Source: Panicum virgatum
Taxonomy: Eukaryota > Streptophyta > Magnoliopsida > Poales > Poaceae
Direction of reading: 5' to 3'
Assembly (NCBI RefSeq): GCF_016808335.1
Contig: NC_053145.1
Coordinates: forward strand, 24,456,001 to 24,520,000
DNA length: 64,000 nucleotides
The notes beneath the pieces were generated by a model, which made no database searches, was not told where the DNA came from, and was given only the letters and a program-made list of their open reading frames with translations. How positions within the stretch are numbered: position 1 is the stretch's first letter; every line of letters starts with the position of its first letter. This document shows positions 32,541 through 43,556 of the stretch, piece after piece. The position numbers were made by a program, and so were the translations under genes.

Positions 32541-35408
32541 GATAGCTGTAGGAAGAAGCCCCCATGGTCAAGCTTATTATGACCTTAAACAAAGCACTAC
32601 CAGAAGATAACCCAACTATTAAAAAAAGAGATAATAAGAGCATGTTTGTAGGGAAGTATGCACCTTCGGGTATTTTTGGTAGCTAACCCTTTCAGGTTAA
32701 GATTAAAAAGAATGAAGGACATGCGACACCCAAGAACATGGGAACTTCTCCAACTGGATGCTGGGGATTGCTCTGAAGGAAACACCAACATCACACACTT
32801 TACTCTTGGTGTCCCGACACATAAAAGTTCAAGTGTGGGGGAAGTTGGTGGGCAAATCACTGTGAGTTGTATTCAAGGAGTATCCTAGTTTACATAAGGA
32901 TCAGCTCTCGCTTACTTGAAAAAAAGAAGGGAGTAAAAAAAAGAGAGATGGAGGCAGAAAACAAAGATAGAAAAAGATAGACAAAAAAAAAAGAGAAGTG
33001 AGCGAGGAAGGGAGTAAGAGTGAGAGAAGGCCAACAATCTCCACACGAATCAGAGGCTGCCAAGTGTACATGTCTCCTACCCGTGGCAGTATACTTAAGC
33101 AAAACCCAGTTTCGCAGCCCAACTCCACCCAACCTTGCTTTTGCACGCACTTGCAAAACCTCGCCACAATCCTCATCCGCTTAAAGCTTTGCAAAGCGCC
33201 GCTCTAGAAACCCGAGCTCACACACTAGAGGAATGCCCCTCTTTTGGTCCGAGGCACCCCTGCACTCCATTTTAGCACCCGCTCGCACACTCGAAAGGAG
33301 ACGTATTTTGTGCCTCCAATCATCGTGCCAAGGGATCATGCCACAAAGGCCCAGGGTTCCTACACACTAGTCGTGTGTGTGACCCAGCCTTACTGTCACC
33401 TGAGTCAGCATGGTCTATGTGTCCTCCTTTACTTCAGCTTGCATAAAAAAATGGAGGAGTCATTGACAACCAAATATGACCATGTCACCACTGCAGCAAT
33501 ATCAAGATGTCCATCCTACATGCAGATGGTAAGTGCACTCAGGTATGTAACTCCGAGTTCACCAATCTCCATTTGAACATTGCTTGATCTTCGAAATTCA
33601 TGATTCCTTTGTTTTTGCTCGTATGCTCTGGTTTGGATGTCTTCTAGCTAGATGCATCCATTGGCTTTTTAAATTAAGCATGGTGCTTAGGTTAAAACAA
33701 CATTCTTTAATCAAATTAGACATGGTGTCGAGTTTGGTTAATGAACCATTGAGTTAATACTATCACAGACTTTGGACGCATGTCTTTTTGTGGACTAACC
33801 CTTGCAGGAAATTTTTTAAAAAAAGTTTGATGGGGATGTCCTCAAGTTCATACTGGAGATAAACAAAGGCGCAGGAGGCACATCAGCAAAAAAATTGCAC
33901 AACATGCAAGGGAAGCACAAATCACCATTCCAAGGTGCACTGTGAATATATAGTCAAAATGCTCCTCCATATTTGTGCAAGTTTTATCCCAAGCTTGTTT
34001 AAAGATACAATTTGGGGAACAACAATAAAAATAAATAATTACATTTTGATAAACAAAAAGATGAAATATCTCTCTTGAAAAAAATGAAATAAAATAATGG
34101 CAAGCAATCTTGGATCCATGCAATTTGAACTTTGGAATCTGTTAAGCATGGACATGAACAACAAATAAAAAAGGGGAATGATGAAATACTTTCAAAAAAA
34201 ATCATTAGACATTTCTCGAATATTGGTTGTCCACTAACCTTTTGCATGGAATGAAAAGAATGCAACCAAGGAGCAGCGTGAACAACCTAACACTCATACA
34301 GCCCTCCTTGGACCAAGAAGGAGACAGACACACAAGGAGCCAAACAGAACAAAATGCAAGGTTTGGCTTTATGAATATAAAGCTTAAACTCTTGCATCTT
34401 TGTTTAGTGCTTGGTAAGTTCCATCAGGTAAATATCCCACATACCTTGTGCATCCTCATTCAATTCTTCACCCTGCAAAGTTACCCATGATGCCCAACTT
34501 GCCGTAATAAAAAGAAAATAAAAAAAACATATAATGAAAATAATAAGAAGAAGAAACTTAGGCACTTAAGCATTTCATGCACCTTGCCTCAATAAAATTT
34601 TGACTCCCGGGTGATCCAAAACCAGCAGAGTCCTTATTTGTATTGTTTTTCTTTTGAATAAAAAGTGGGTGTAAAAATAAGTGTGGGGGATATCTTTCAA
34701 ACACCATTTACAAAGTCATTTGAAATCTCTCCCCCAACATGTTGCACAACATTGATGGTCTAGCACGCTGAAGAGCGGGATAGATGGGATCCAGAGAAGG
34801 ATGACCGAACCTCTGGTTCGATCAAACCAACTCTGATTTCCCTCAGTTACCTCTTCTTCCTCTTCGAACGATGGTTTGTGCAAACACACTCCTCATACTC
34901 CCTAAGTCTTTGAGTTTAATTGAATTCAATGCCAACCACTAAAAATAAACTCAATGAACCTTGCCAATCGCCTTATGCACTCCATGCGCTTCATGGATAG
35001 ACTTGCATACTCTTTATTCCTTGATCTTCACCTTGTTCTTGTGAACTAATACATGATAGGGACCCCATGCTATCTAATTGACTTTTAAGATATGGTCAAA
35101 ACAAATGGAACCTAGTTCTTCCTTGCAAAGTACTTTTGATTTCTTTTATAAAATCTAAAAATTCAATAGCATGGCTCCTCAGTTGACCATGAAATTCCCA
35201 TCCAAGGCCATATATTCAAAACTTAAAACCTTCTACATATGCAACCTGTTATCTCATTGAGCTTTGTAAAATTGTTGTGACCCTTTGTGAGATACATTTG
35301 ATACTCCCATGATCAAGATCACATACACTCCACAAATACTTGCCAACTTCTACACTGGAAGTTGTGCAAAGATATTTCACCTACCCATCTATTCCATCCT
35401 CAAAATAG
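32541..35408. other. Element D internal noncoding region
   Basis: Nearly 2.9 kb with no convincing gene. It includes a purine-rich low-complexity stretch at about 32920-33030 (AAAAAGAGAGATGGAGG style), several A-tracts, and one GTGTGGGGGA at 34680 that resembles the polypurine tract at 36988. No polymerase or integrase motif is visible on either strand. Confidence 0.6.
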
Positions 35409-36325
35409 AGTAAAATGCACTAGAGGTCCACCAACTTGTAAGGGTGTGTCATTTAGGTCCATGAACTTCAAAAATGCATTTTTAGGTCCATCAACTTATA
35501 ATTTGTGTCACTTAGGTCCATAAACTTTGAAAGCACATGTCCATAAACTCTGAAAGTGCATTTTTGGGTCCATAAACTTGTAATTTGTGTCACTTAAGTC
35601 CATAAACTCCAAAAGTACATTTTTAGGTCAATGAACTTTTATCCATGAGCAGTCGTGTAGCTATAGACGCACCCACAAAGGTTGCCTCGATATCGAGTAT
35701 CTTTAATCCCCTTATCGAGAACCAATCTGGGTTGATCTAAGTCTAACATCAACGCGAGATTTTCACCACAAACACCTAGCGCCACCTTATCCTGCCACCC
35801 GCGCCACGGAGGACATAATATCCCCTGGTTTCCTTCCATGGTACACATATTTTTGAGTACCTCTGTGACCTACTCCACCTTTTCCAAGCCATCACCCCTC
35901 CTCATCACCCAAGTATGGGGTCAAACTAAGTTCTAGAACTCAAAAATAGCGGTCTGTAAGCTCCATTTGAATCCTAATACATGTCAATAACCGACAAAAT
36001 AAGTCTTACTTCCCTCCTCTCTCCTCTCCCTATGCACTTGATTATAAAATCGAGGCTCCAATTTCACCCTTCTGGCAAAACTCTAGCAATGTGTGGACAC
36101 CTTGTAAATTCATGTTGCTGCGATATTAGTGCATGAAGACTAGATGGAGGGGTATGGACCTAGGTGACACAAATTACAAGTTTATGGACCTAGGAATGGA
36201 CTTTTAAAGTTTGTGGACCTAAGTGACACAAATTACAAGTTTATGGACCCAGAAATGCAATTTCAAAGTTGATGGACCTAAATGACACCCTCTTACAAGT
36301 TGATGGACCTCTGGTGTATTTTACT
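35409..36325. mobile_element. Inverted-repeat DNA element inside D
   Basis: The ends are inverted: AGTAAAATGCACTAGAGGTC at the left, and the reverse complement of AGTAAAATACACCAGAGGTC at the right. The arms extend about 180-230 bases (35409-35640 and 36145-36325) and are built of short repeats of GGTCCATAAACTTGTAATTT, each linked by TGTGTCACTTAG. The 500-base middle has no transposase. I see no clear target duplication (left CAAAATAG, right TTCTCCAA), so I do not assign a superfamily. Confidence 0.72.
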
Positions 36326-36987
36326 TTCTCCAAGTTATCATTTCAAAGAAAAAGGACATGGGCTATGCAAAAAAAATAAAAGACATGCTCAAGAAAGCAC
36401 GATGAAAAAAAATATTTTGGACACATGAAGGTCCATGTATTAACAAAAGAAGAGAAGAGATAGTCCATGTCCAACGAAAGAAAAATGGAGAGAGATAGCT
36501 CATGAAAGGAGTTCATACACCATCCACACAAAAATCCACACACATGCACATCTTGATCAAGGTTTATGACTTGTTTCTCCTAAGGATCCGGTCTTTGACT
36601 TGGCAACAAATGAGGAGCAGGTATACCTTCAACTTTTTCCCGACCCTGAGCTCCACATAAGTCTTTTTAGAGGTAGGTGAAAAAGAAGGCAACACTTTGC
36701 CTTGGTGAGGAAACCAAAAATCAAAAGGAGAGATCTAAGAGAACAAACTGAGGAGCTAGGCTATGTTTGATTTTGAAAATTCAAAAAACCCAAGTTTCTG
36801 AGTAAGGGAGACTAAGGAACCTGAAGTTTAAATCATTCCAAGTTTCAATTACCATGATAAGTGTGGTAGACACATAAAAAGTTCACAAGTCAGGGAGAAA
36901 CTTGGAATAACCTGTATGCAGGTTTCTTCAAAGGAGTTGCATCCACCTTAGTCGTCGCCTCTTTACTCGAGGACGAGCAAAGGCTAA
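36326..36987. other. Element D 3' untranslated region
   Basis: This stretch between the inverted-repeat element and the polypurine tract holds no convincing gene. It is A-rich and contains only short chance frames. Confidence 0.5.
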
Positions 36988-36999
36988 GTGTGGGGGTGT
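36988..36999 (+). other. Polypurine tract of element D
   Basis: GTGTGGGGGTGT directly precedes the 3' LTR start TGTTGACGG, the right position for plus-strand priming. Confidence 0.75.
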
Positions 37000-38250
37000 T
37001 GTTGACGGTACTTAAGTTAGAAATAAAGCCATCAACTCCTGCAGCTTTTCATATCATTCAATCACCGAACATAGTTGTAGGACTTATTTCTAATCAATTC
37101 CACGAGTTTTGGTGATTCTTGATTTGCAGGCACCCCATACGTGAAATAAGGAGAAAACACGCTGAAGACACAATAGAAATACACAGAACATCACTGCCTG
37201 CGTTACACATCCAAAAGAGGCCCATTTGATAGAGCAAACGGACCAACCAAGGCCGGGCACTACGAATCCTGAACAAGGGGCTCACAAGGAGTGCACCGAC
37301 CAAAGATGGGCACAAACCACCTTAGTCGGGGTTTGGCCGAACCCATGGATGGGCCAACCCCCTTCTGAGGCGGTTCAGGCTCATCTTTGGCGGGAAGATC
37401 CCTCTTATCCTCTAGAAGGCGGTTATCAGCATTCCCACCCTTATCTCACCCAGGAACTGACATATTAGGGATATAAAAGGGGCCTCCCTCACTCCTCTCA
37501 AGTCATTCACCATTCCATTCACATTCACTTGTTGGAGAAGTAGTGGTAGGACTCCACTTGTACCTTTAGAGTAGGGAGTGTACGAGGAGGAGGATCGGAG
37601 GAGAGCCGGACTTGTCATCCTCTCTTCATCTTGTACCTCGACGGGTACGAATCACTTGAGTAAGTATCCAGAGTTCATCTTCTATTATGTTCTTGGTTCA
37701 GTATTCTTAAGTTATTCTTTCATTTACGGGTTCATCATACATTCTCATAACAGATATTCTAGTAGAGGGCCCTAATAAAGAGGGGTAACCCTGTACGCCG
37801 CTAGAGTAGTAATCGAAGGATTAGACGTGGTGTCTCGGCCCTAGATTGCCTTTGTTTGCCTCATACTCTATAGTATTGCGGGGTAGACCGCAGGGGGTGA
37901 CAGCCCTATCGGTCCGCTACGAATCTGCTTCATGGTTAGTGCACTCCCCCCTGTAAAAGTATGGTGTAGAGCCACAAGCCGGAGGTCCCTAACAGTACCT
38001 GGGTCAGACCGGTGCCCGAAGTAAATGAGTAAAAGCCTAAGTCTACCTTACCTTGACCCTTATCTATAGATAAATCACACTAACCAAAGCTCTCCTACCT
38101 CTTGTTCTTCAAGGGTACACTAGCTAGAAGATCCTTACACCTTCGTTCCCTGTGAAAATACGATACCCTGAATACTCTCTGGGTGAAGTGTTACAAGGGT
38201 ATCTTCCGTGTGCTTGCGGATTATTCTATGAACGTTAAGAAATACCAATA
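37000..38250 (+). repeat. 3' LTR of element D
   Basis: It starts TGTTGACGG and ends CCAATA, pairing with 29018-30275. It is followed by the ACTGT target copy at 38251-38255. TATA is at 37472-37479. Confidence 0.92.
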
Positions 38251-38255
38251 ACTGT

Positions 38256-38334
38256 CGCCTCCATCTGCGTGGTGATGCCAGCGGAGAAGACGACGCCGGT
38301 ATTGGCAGCCATTGAACTCAACGTATGAGCCCTG
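38256..38334 (-). pseudogene. Element C gag start
   Basis: On the minus strand an ATG at 38315-38313 opens MAANTGVVFSAGITTQMEAT and reads directly into element D's target site. After removing D and one ACTGT copy, the frame is continuous with VGFSFTFGSFPE at 29012. This gives the true N-terminus of the element C Gag and confirms D's insertion point. Confidence 0.85.
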
Positions 38335-39134
38335 TGTGACACCTCAGGTGTCTAGCTGCTAAATTAGAGTTTAATGTGTGGATTTTGTGTTTATTAATGT
38401 TTGATAGTTAAAAATATTTTGTGCAAAAGTAGGGATACTTTGGTAATTATGAAAAATTATAAGTCCCTTTGTGCAAAAGTTTTGACTCAGGGAGTATTTT
38501 CAACTCTATTATGGTCTTTATTGCAAATGTGCTAGTATTATTTATTTTGATAGCATTGTTGCATTTTAGCCCAAAAATATAATATTTTTTGCTATAAAAA
38601 TGTATTTTTCCTTAATGGATTAGTGTTCTTTTGAAATTATAAAAATATCTTCAAAACCTTTGATTTAGTGAAAATTTGCATAACATAAAAGTTGTAGATC
38701 TTGAAAATTTGAACAACTTCCATGTTGGTCACGTTTTCATTTGAACCCTAGATCAACGGGAAAATTTACTTTTCAGTTAGGTCCCTGAAATTTTGAAAAA
38801 TCACAAAACAACCCATCTTCTTCCTCCCCTCTGTTTCTCTCTGTCCAAAACAAAGTGCCACCGCCGCCGCCGTGGTTTTGCTCCGCAGCCGCTGTTCCCC
38901 ACCCCTAGGCTCACTGCGCCGCCTCGAAGCACTACCTTGCTACCTCCACGTGTTGCGCACAGGGTCCCCGCCGCCATTTCCTCTCCCCTGCTGGCCTTGC
39001 GCATGCTCTCCACGCCGCCGCACCCTGCCACCTCGCCGGCCGCCTGCGGGTATGCGCCGCCGTCCCGAGTTTGCCTTCTTCTCGACTGAACTCATTCCCT
39101 GAACTTCCCTCTCGCTTATCCCTGCCCATTGGCT

Positions 39135-39142
39135 ATAAATAG
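39135..39142 (+). promoter_or_regulatory. TATA box of solo LTR E
   Basis: CTATAAATAG lies between two GC-rich blocks, the same architecture as the TATA in element A's LTR. It would fire to the right, toward element C's 5' LTR. Confidence 0.55.
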
Positions 39143-41255
39143 CCCTGGCCGGACCTCCAATTCCTGCAAACCGCACGGCCTCCCCTTCCTTCTTCTCCGG
39201 CAAGCTTCTGCTCCTCGTGGACCCATCGCTCCAGAGCTGCTCCGCCCCTCCAAGCCACCCTAGCAGCTTCACCTTGCTCCAGTGCAGCCCACCGGCCTTT
39301 CCCTTCTCACTCTTGACTGCCGGAGCATTGCCGTCGATGAGCTCACCCGCCGCCGCCCGCACCCCCTTGCCGACAACCACCCTATCGACCACCTCCAGCC
39401 GTGCCACCAGTACCCTGAGGTTCGCCTCGAGCTCCTCCACCTCTTCCCCCACCTCTGGCTCGCCGACGGCGACCCATGCTGCCGGGACCAGCCGGCCTTT
39501 CCTTCCCTTGTTCTTCTTCCCCATGACCCAGGGACCCGATTGCTTGGCTTTAAATCTTTATATGGTCTTCTTTGCAAAAAGTCTAGAACCCTTTTATGTT
39601 TTTCTTGTGAACTTTGAAAAATCCTAGAAAATAGTAGAAAAATCAGAAAAATGTGAAATTAATTTTGTTTTGTTCCTTATGAGTACCTCTATTTGATGAT
39701 GCTTTGGGTTTGTCTTGAAACACCGTGTAGCAAGTTTTAAAAATAGAATTAATTCCTAGGTCTTTTAAACATATATCTTTTATTTTGAAGTCATATTTTA
39801 AACCATGTGACTTTTGAAGCATGACAAGCTTTTCCAAACTTTTCAAAACACATTAGAGGACGTTAAATCATGCTTTTAAAATCTTTTCTTCTCTATAGTG
39901 TTTATATCTTAAAAGGATTTATTTAAAAACCCTTTTGTGATTTATTTTGAAATAAATCACCTTTTTAACTTCAAACCATGTTTCTTAGTGTAGCTAGTTT
40001 TGTTGTTTTATGGAGTCCTCTGTGTTTACTTTTACTCCATAAATGACTGCCCAGTAAAGTAACACTGATGAGTTTGATCTTAAATGTTTACTTTACTGGA
40101 CCACAACTTTTTAGTGAAGGAAAAGCTATACTCAAGCACTTCACTAATTTACTTTTACTGCATTGCATATAGAAACATCGTTAGCCGACGGAACATACAA
40201 ATTTATCTAGGAACCAGACATGATTTTCTCAGAAGCTCAGGCCAACGTTGAATTACCTGAAGCCCCGAACTCTGATTCAGAGGAAATAAAGACCACTGAC
40301 TCTATAGACACCAATACAGGCAAGCCCCGGAGCATAATCCTATTATTTTATGCAACTTATTACTATTTTCTTGTGCATTTATGTTATTGGAGTTGAGTGA
40401 AAACCTAGATGCATAATCTTAGGTACTTATTGTTTGAACATTAGAAATAGAGTTCGACTAGATGCTTTCCTAATAGGACCGGTAAAAGTCGAGGGATTTC
40501 CTGTCTCTCGCGAGATTTATAGGAGTCGATTGTTTACTTTATGCAATCACTATAAGGACCATGGACGGATTTGGTCAACCTCTTCATTTGAAATCCGTCT
40601 GTGTTGATAAATTTGCTAAGGCCACAGTGTGCTGGTGATCGTGGTTAAGCGTTTGAAAGTACTAGCCACATGCCGTGAATTATGGGTAAGCGGCAAGCCT
40701 AGTAACTTCTTCGGCCTGGCAAGTGGACATACTTCCAATTCTTTCTTAGGGATAAAATGAATAACATGATTAAGGGATGAGATTAGTGCCCATTTAAATT
40801 GTAGAGCTACACTACAATTATAAGGGACGAGGAGTGGTGCCCTATAGTCGGGGAGAGTGGCCCTGTCCATGAATCAGAAAGAGAAGCCAAAGGTTGCTAT
40901 GGAGTGACTTGTCAGTGCTCCAAGCGTGTGTGTTAGGTTTACCTTGCAAGGATGAAATTCGGTTCGAACTGTTCCGCCTCTCACGGATATTGAGACTGCT
41001 TAATCGCTTTGCCACATGGAGTAAGAAGTGGAACAAAGTTGATACTAAATCTTGTTGGATGCAAATAATTTCTCTACCATGTTTGTATAGATAGGTGCAA
41101 ACTTAGAATGGTTAATGAAATTAGAACCTGAAAACTAAAACATGATGTTAAGGACTTACCTTTAGTTGCTTTTCAGCAAAAGAAACCCCAGAGCCTTTCC
41201 AAACCTTGCATGTCTAGTTAAAGGAATGTTTTATTCCCTTAGACGGGTCAGTCTT

Positions 41256-41276
41256 GCTGAGTATTAGTATACTCAG
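41256..41276 (+). promoter_or_regulatory. LTR stem-loop of solo LTR E
   Basis: CTGAGTAT and ATACTCAG pair around TAGT; GCTTGCTTGTG follows. On the coding strand this is almost identical to the hairpin in element A although most of the two LTRs differ. Confidence 0.6.
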
Positions 41277-41797
41277 GCTTGCTTGTGACCTTGTTTTCAG
41301 GAATAACGTTGGAAGACCCAAACACTAGTTTGACTTGGCCTAGTGTTTTACCTCCTGGCTGGTATTTGGAATGGGATCCATCTTTGACCAGCTATAACTC
41401 GGCTGAATGATGTCATGCTTGGGCTTACCATGACATCAACCCTACTATGTTAGTATAATCGTGTTTTCTTTCTACTACAGAACTTCTAAAGTAAGAGTAG
41501 CTTACTTTTACCTCTTTTAGAATCTTTTCAATAAGTTTGTAAAGGCTAAAACTCAGTTTTCTGACTTTAAAACTCTGATGTAATTTATATTCTTATCTAT
41601 GGGATGTAAAATATTGTGGGATTATTGTATCTCTGATCCGCCATTGTGCGGGATGTATACTTGTGTTACGATCCGATATCAAGTAGTTTCATCTGGATTT
41701 TACCCGACAGACCAGTGATTATATCGGTTGAGGTGCTTTTAGATGTTTAGTGTACTCAAACTGGTGTAATTCAAACTGGTTCTACCACACCATGAGT

Positions 41798-41815
41798 CCC
41801 CTACCTGGCGCGCCA
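41798..41815 (-). other. Primer binding site of element C
   Basis: On the minus strand TGGCGCGCCAGGTAGGGG begins two bases after the LTR end. This motif is the usual primer site of grass Tat-type elements; I do not name the tRNA. It fixes the LTR edge at 41818. Confidence 0.8.
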
Positions 41816-41817
41816 AC

Positions 41818-42269
41818 TGTGGGATTTCTATTCTAGCCAGTCCACCAGGGGTGTACCCGGCGGTAGAGTTTTAGGACGGGGATCTCAGGACCAAGAGCTC
41901 GATGGTAACACGAAGATGCAGGGACTTAGATAGGTTCGGGCTGCGATATGCGTAATACCCTACGTCCTGTGTTCGGGGTTATATTAGGGTTTGTCGAATT
42001 GTGCGAAGAAGAAGTCTCTCTATGGGTCTGCCTATGCCTCCTTTATATAGATTAGGAGTCGTAGGGGTACAAGGAAGGTATGCTCGGGTTGTTTTACAAG
42101 GAAGGATGTCGGTTAAGATCTCTAAATATTCGGGCTTCTAGCTGGAGCCTCTAATCCTAATCATACTGAAGATCCTTTCTACGCACAGCCGAGTCCCTGC
42201 ACGCCGAGTAGTTGTAGCCGAGTCACCAAGCAGGGTAGTCACCCGGGTTTGGGGACCCCACTCGGCACA
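41818..42269 (-). repeat. 5' LTR of element C
   Basis: On the plus strand it runs from TGTGGGATTTC to CTCGGCACA (452 bases). The inner edge is secure from the primer site. The outer edge rests on the CA terminus and on element F-like gag coding resuming at 42270. A TATATAG lies near 42053. The partner LTR is outside the window. Confidence 0.7.
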
Positions 42270-43266
42270 TCTACCTCCATCACTAACCGATTCTTACTCC
42301 GAGTACTGTTTCAACTCGGAGGATGAACTGGATAGCTTAATCTAGTACAGCAAGGAAGTCGAATCCAACTCGACTAAGACTCCCAAATCCGATCAGAACT
42401 CCTTGCTCGACCTGGTAATATGTGCGACACCTCAAGGACGCACAGTACGCCTGGAGGAGATATGCCCACAACCCTTTGAGGCTCCTAGCCCTCAGCTAGC
42501 TATTCTCCCCTTCCAGAAAGGCACTCCCTTGGATTCGTCAGGAAGAAAACAAAGCCAAGAGATCAAGGATCTCTGCCGCGAAATCCTCATGGTTCGCATC
42601 TCTGAACTCCACGAATCAGATGATCATTCGATGGAGCATCTCAACCTTGACGACTACAATTCTGATGACAACGATGAGTACCTATTCGACAATGTGGAAA
42701 CTACTCCTTCAGCAGTCACATAAGTCAAGACTACTATCGAGCAAGACCCTCCTACAGCTCACCAGCCATTACAGTAATCGTCCAACTGGAGGAGGAGCCT
42801 GTGGCGGAGGGCCTCTACGAGCGTCTTTGCCTGCTCAATCCGAAAAGGGCATTCAGGCACTAGCACATCGCCAATCGTCGACAAGAACAATAGGGCGACA
42901 ATTACAACTACTCAAACAGCGATCTCCGCAATGTGATCAACATTGGCCGTGATGCACGCAATGTGATCATTTCAAGGAAAAAAGAGCATGAGGAAATAGA
43001 GGCTTACAGCCCTTCTTCCAACTACCGCATTCCAGCGAATGTCTTTGGATCTTTTAAAAGTGCAATTAGGCGAGTACCCATCCTCATGGCAAGCCCTGTA
43101 CCCAACACCACGGAGAAACATCTCTTGGAGGATACATGATCAATAAAATGCTCCTATGCAAGTGCTTTATACATCCAAAGAGCTCCCACACAGTCTTCGA
43201 GTGCCACACACACTGTAAAGCCCTCGGAGCACACCTGGTGAAGGAAACTTTACCAAAAATCTAGTC
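42270..43266 (+). pseudogene. Element F gag, C-terminal part
   Basis: Plus-strand frames include CFNSEDELDSLI, then LLDLVICATPQGRTVRLEEI, then acidic HESDDHSMEHLNLDDYNSDD. After frame changes comes MLLCKCFIHPKSSHTVFECH, a zinc-finger-like C/H cluster ending in KALGAHLVKETLPKI and a stop at 43264. The content and order match the end of gag in grass Tat elements. It is broken by one TAG near 42343 and at least two frame changes. Confidence 0.65.
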
Positions 43267-43556
43267 GACTGCTATGTTAACTAGAATTATCCTTAATACT
43301 TTCATGTCTATTCATGTAAACCATTGCTTAAGTGTCTACTACTACTATGAGCAAGGGGTAGGTCTTAAAGAGTCAGAGTCTATCATTTTTACAATTCTTG
43401 TAATCACGACAATTTCCAATAAAAGTTGATTTCTTTACAAATCGACTACCTTGCTCTCACTCATGCGACCTATACCCTGCTTTCTACACTACTCAACCTT
43501 TCGCTAAACAAAGAGCAGCGATCGAGTAGTTTTAAGGCTATGGCCAACACAACTGA
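43267..43556. other. Element F spacer after gag
   Basis: The 290 bases between the gag stop and the tandem array hold no gene or clear repeat. Confidence 0.5.

Larger units (their letters stand above)
29018..38250 (+). mobile_element. Element D: complete gag-only LTR retrotransposon (non-autonomous)
   Basis: The 5' LTR is 29018-30275 and the 3' LTR 37000-38250. The 5-base ACTGT flanks both ends (29013-29017 and 38251-38255), a perfect target duplication in the gag of element C. The primer site, gag, a protease-like region and a polypurine tract are all on the plus strand. I find no reverse transcriptase, RNase H or integrase motif anywhere in 6.7 kb of internal sequence, so it must have been moved by another element's enzymes. 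G, farther right, is a relative. Confidence 0.92.
38335..41789 (+). repeat. Solo LTR E (3455 bp), related to element A LTRs
   Basis: It begins TGTGACACCTCAGGTGTC and ends GGTTCTACCACA, close to the ends of element A's LTR (TGTGACACCTCAGGTGTT and GGTTCCGCCACA). It is flanked by CCCTG (38330-38334) and CCATG (41790-41794), a 5-base target copy with one mismatch. No internal sequence or second LTR is present, so it is the product of recombination between LTRs. It shares with A the phrase GCATAACATAAAAGTTGTAG and the stem-loop at 41256-41276. The GC-rich frames at 38790-39630 surround and follow a TATA box and are LTR sequence. Confidence 0.88.
27231..42269 (-). mobile_element. Element C: Tat-type Ty3/gypsy element, split by B, D and E
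   Basis: Three pieces belong to one minus-strand element: 5' LTR and primer site (41790-42269), the first gag codons (38256-38334) and the rest of gag with part of the protease (27231-29017). They are separated by solo LTR E and element D, whose target duplications allow the pieces to be read as originally adjacent. The pol region and 3' LTR lie beyond element B, left of the window. The gag and the VDGGS protease are typical of the grass Tat lineage (RIRE2 and Grande relatives). Confidence 0.85.

Noticed and set aside
32890..33210. Open frames in a purine-rich stretch of element D
   Set aside because: Low-complexity sequence gives runs of Phe/Ser/Leu or Lys/Arg; no counterpart in G.
38790..39630. 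A Pro/Ala-rich frame around a TATA box that looks like the start of a plant gene
   Set aside because: It is inside solo LTR E, at the place where related LTRs have the same GC-rich block; no domain and no splice structure.
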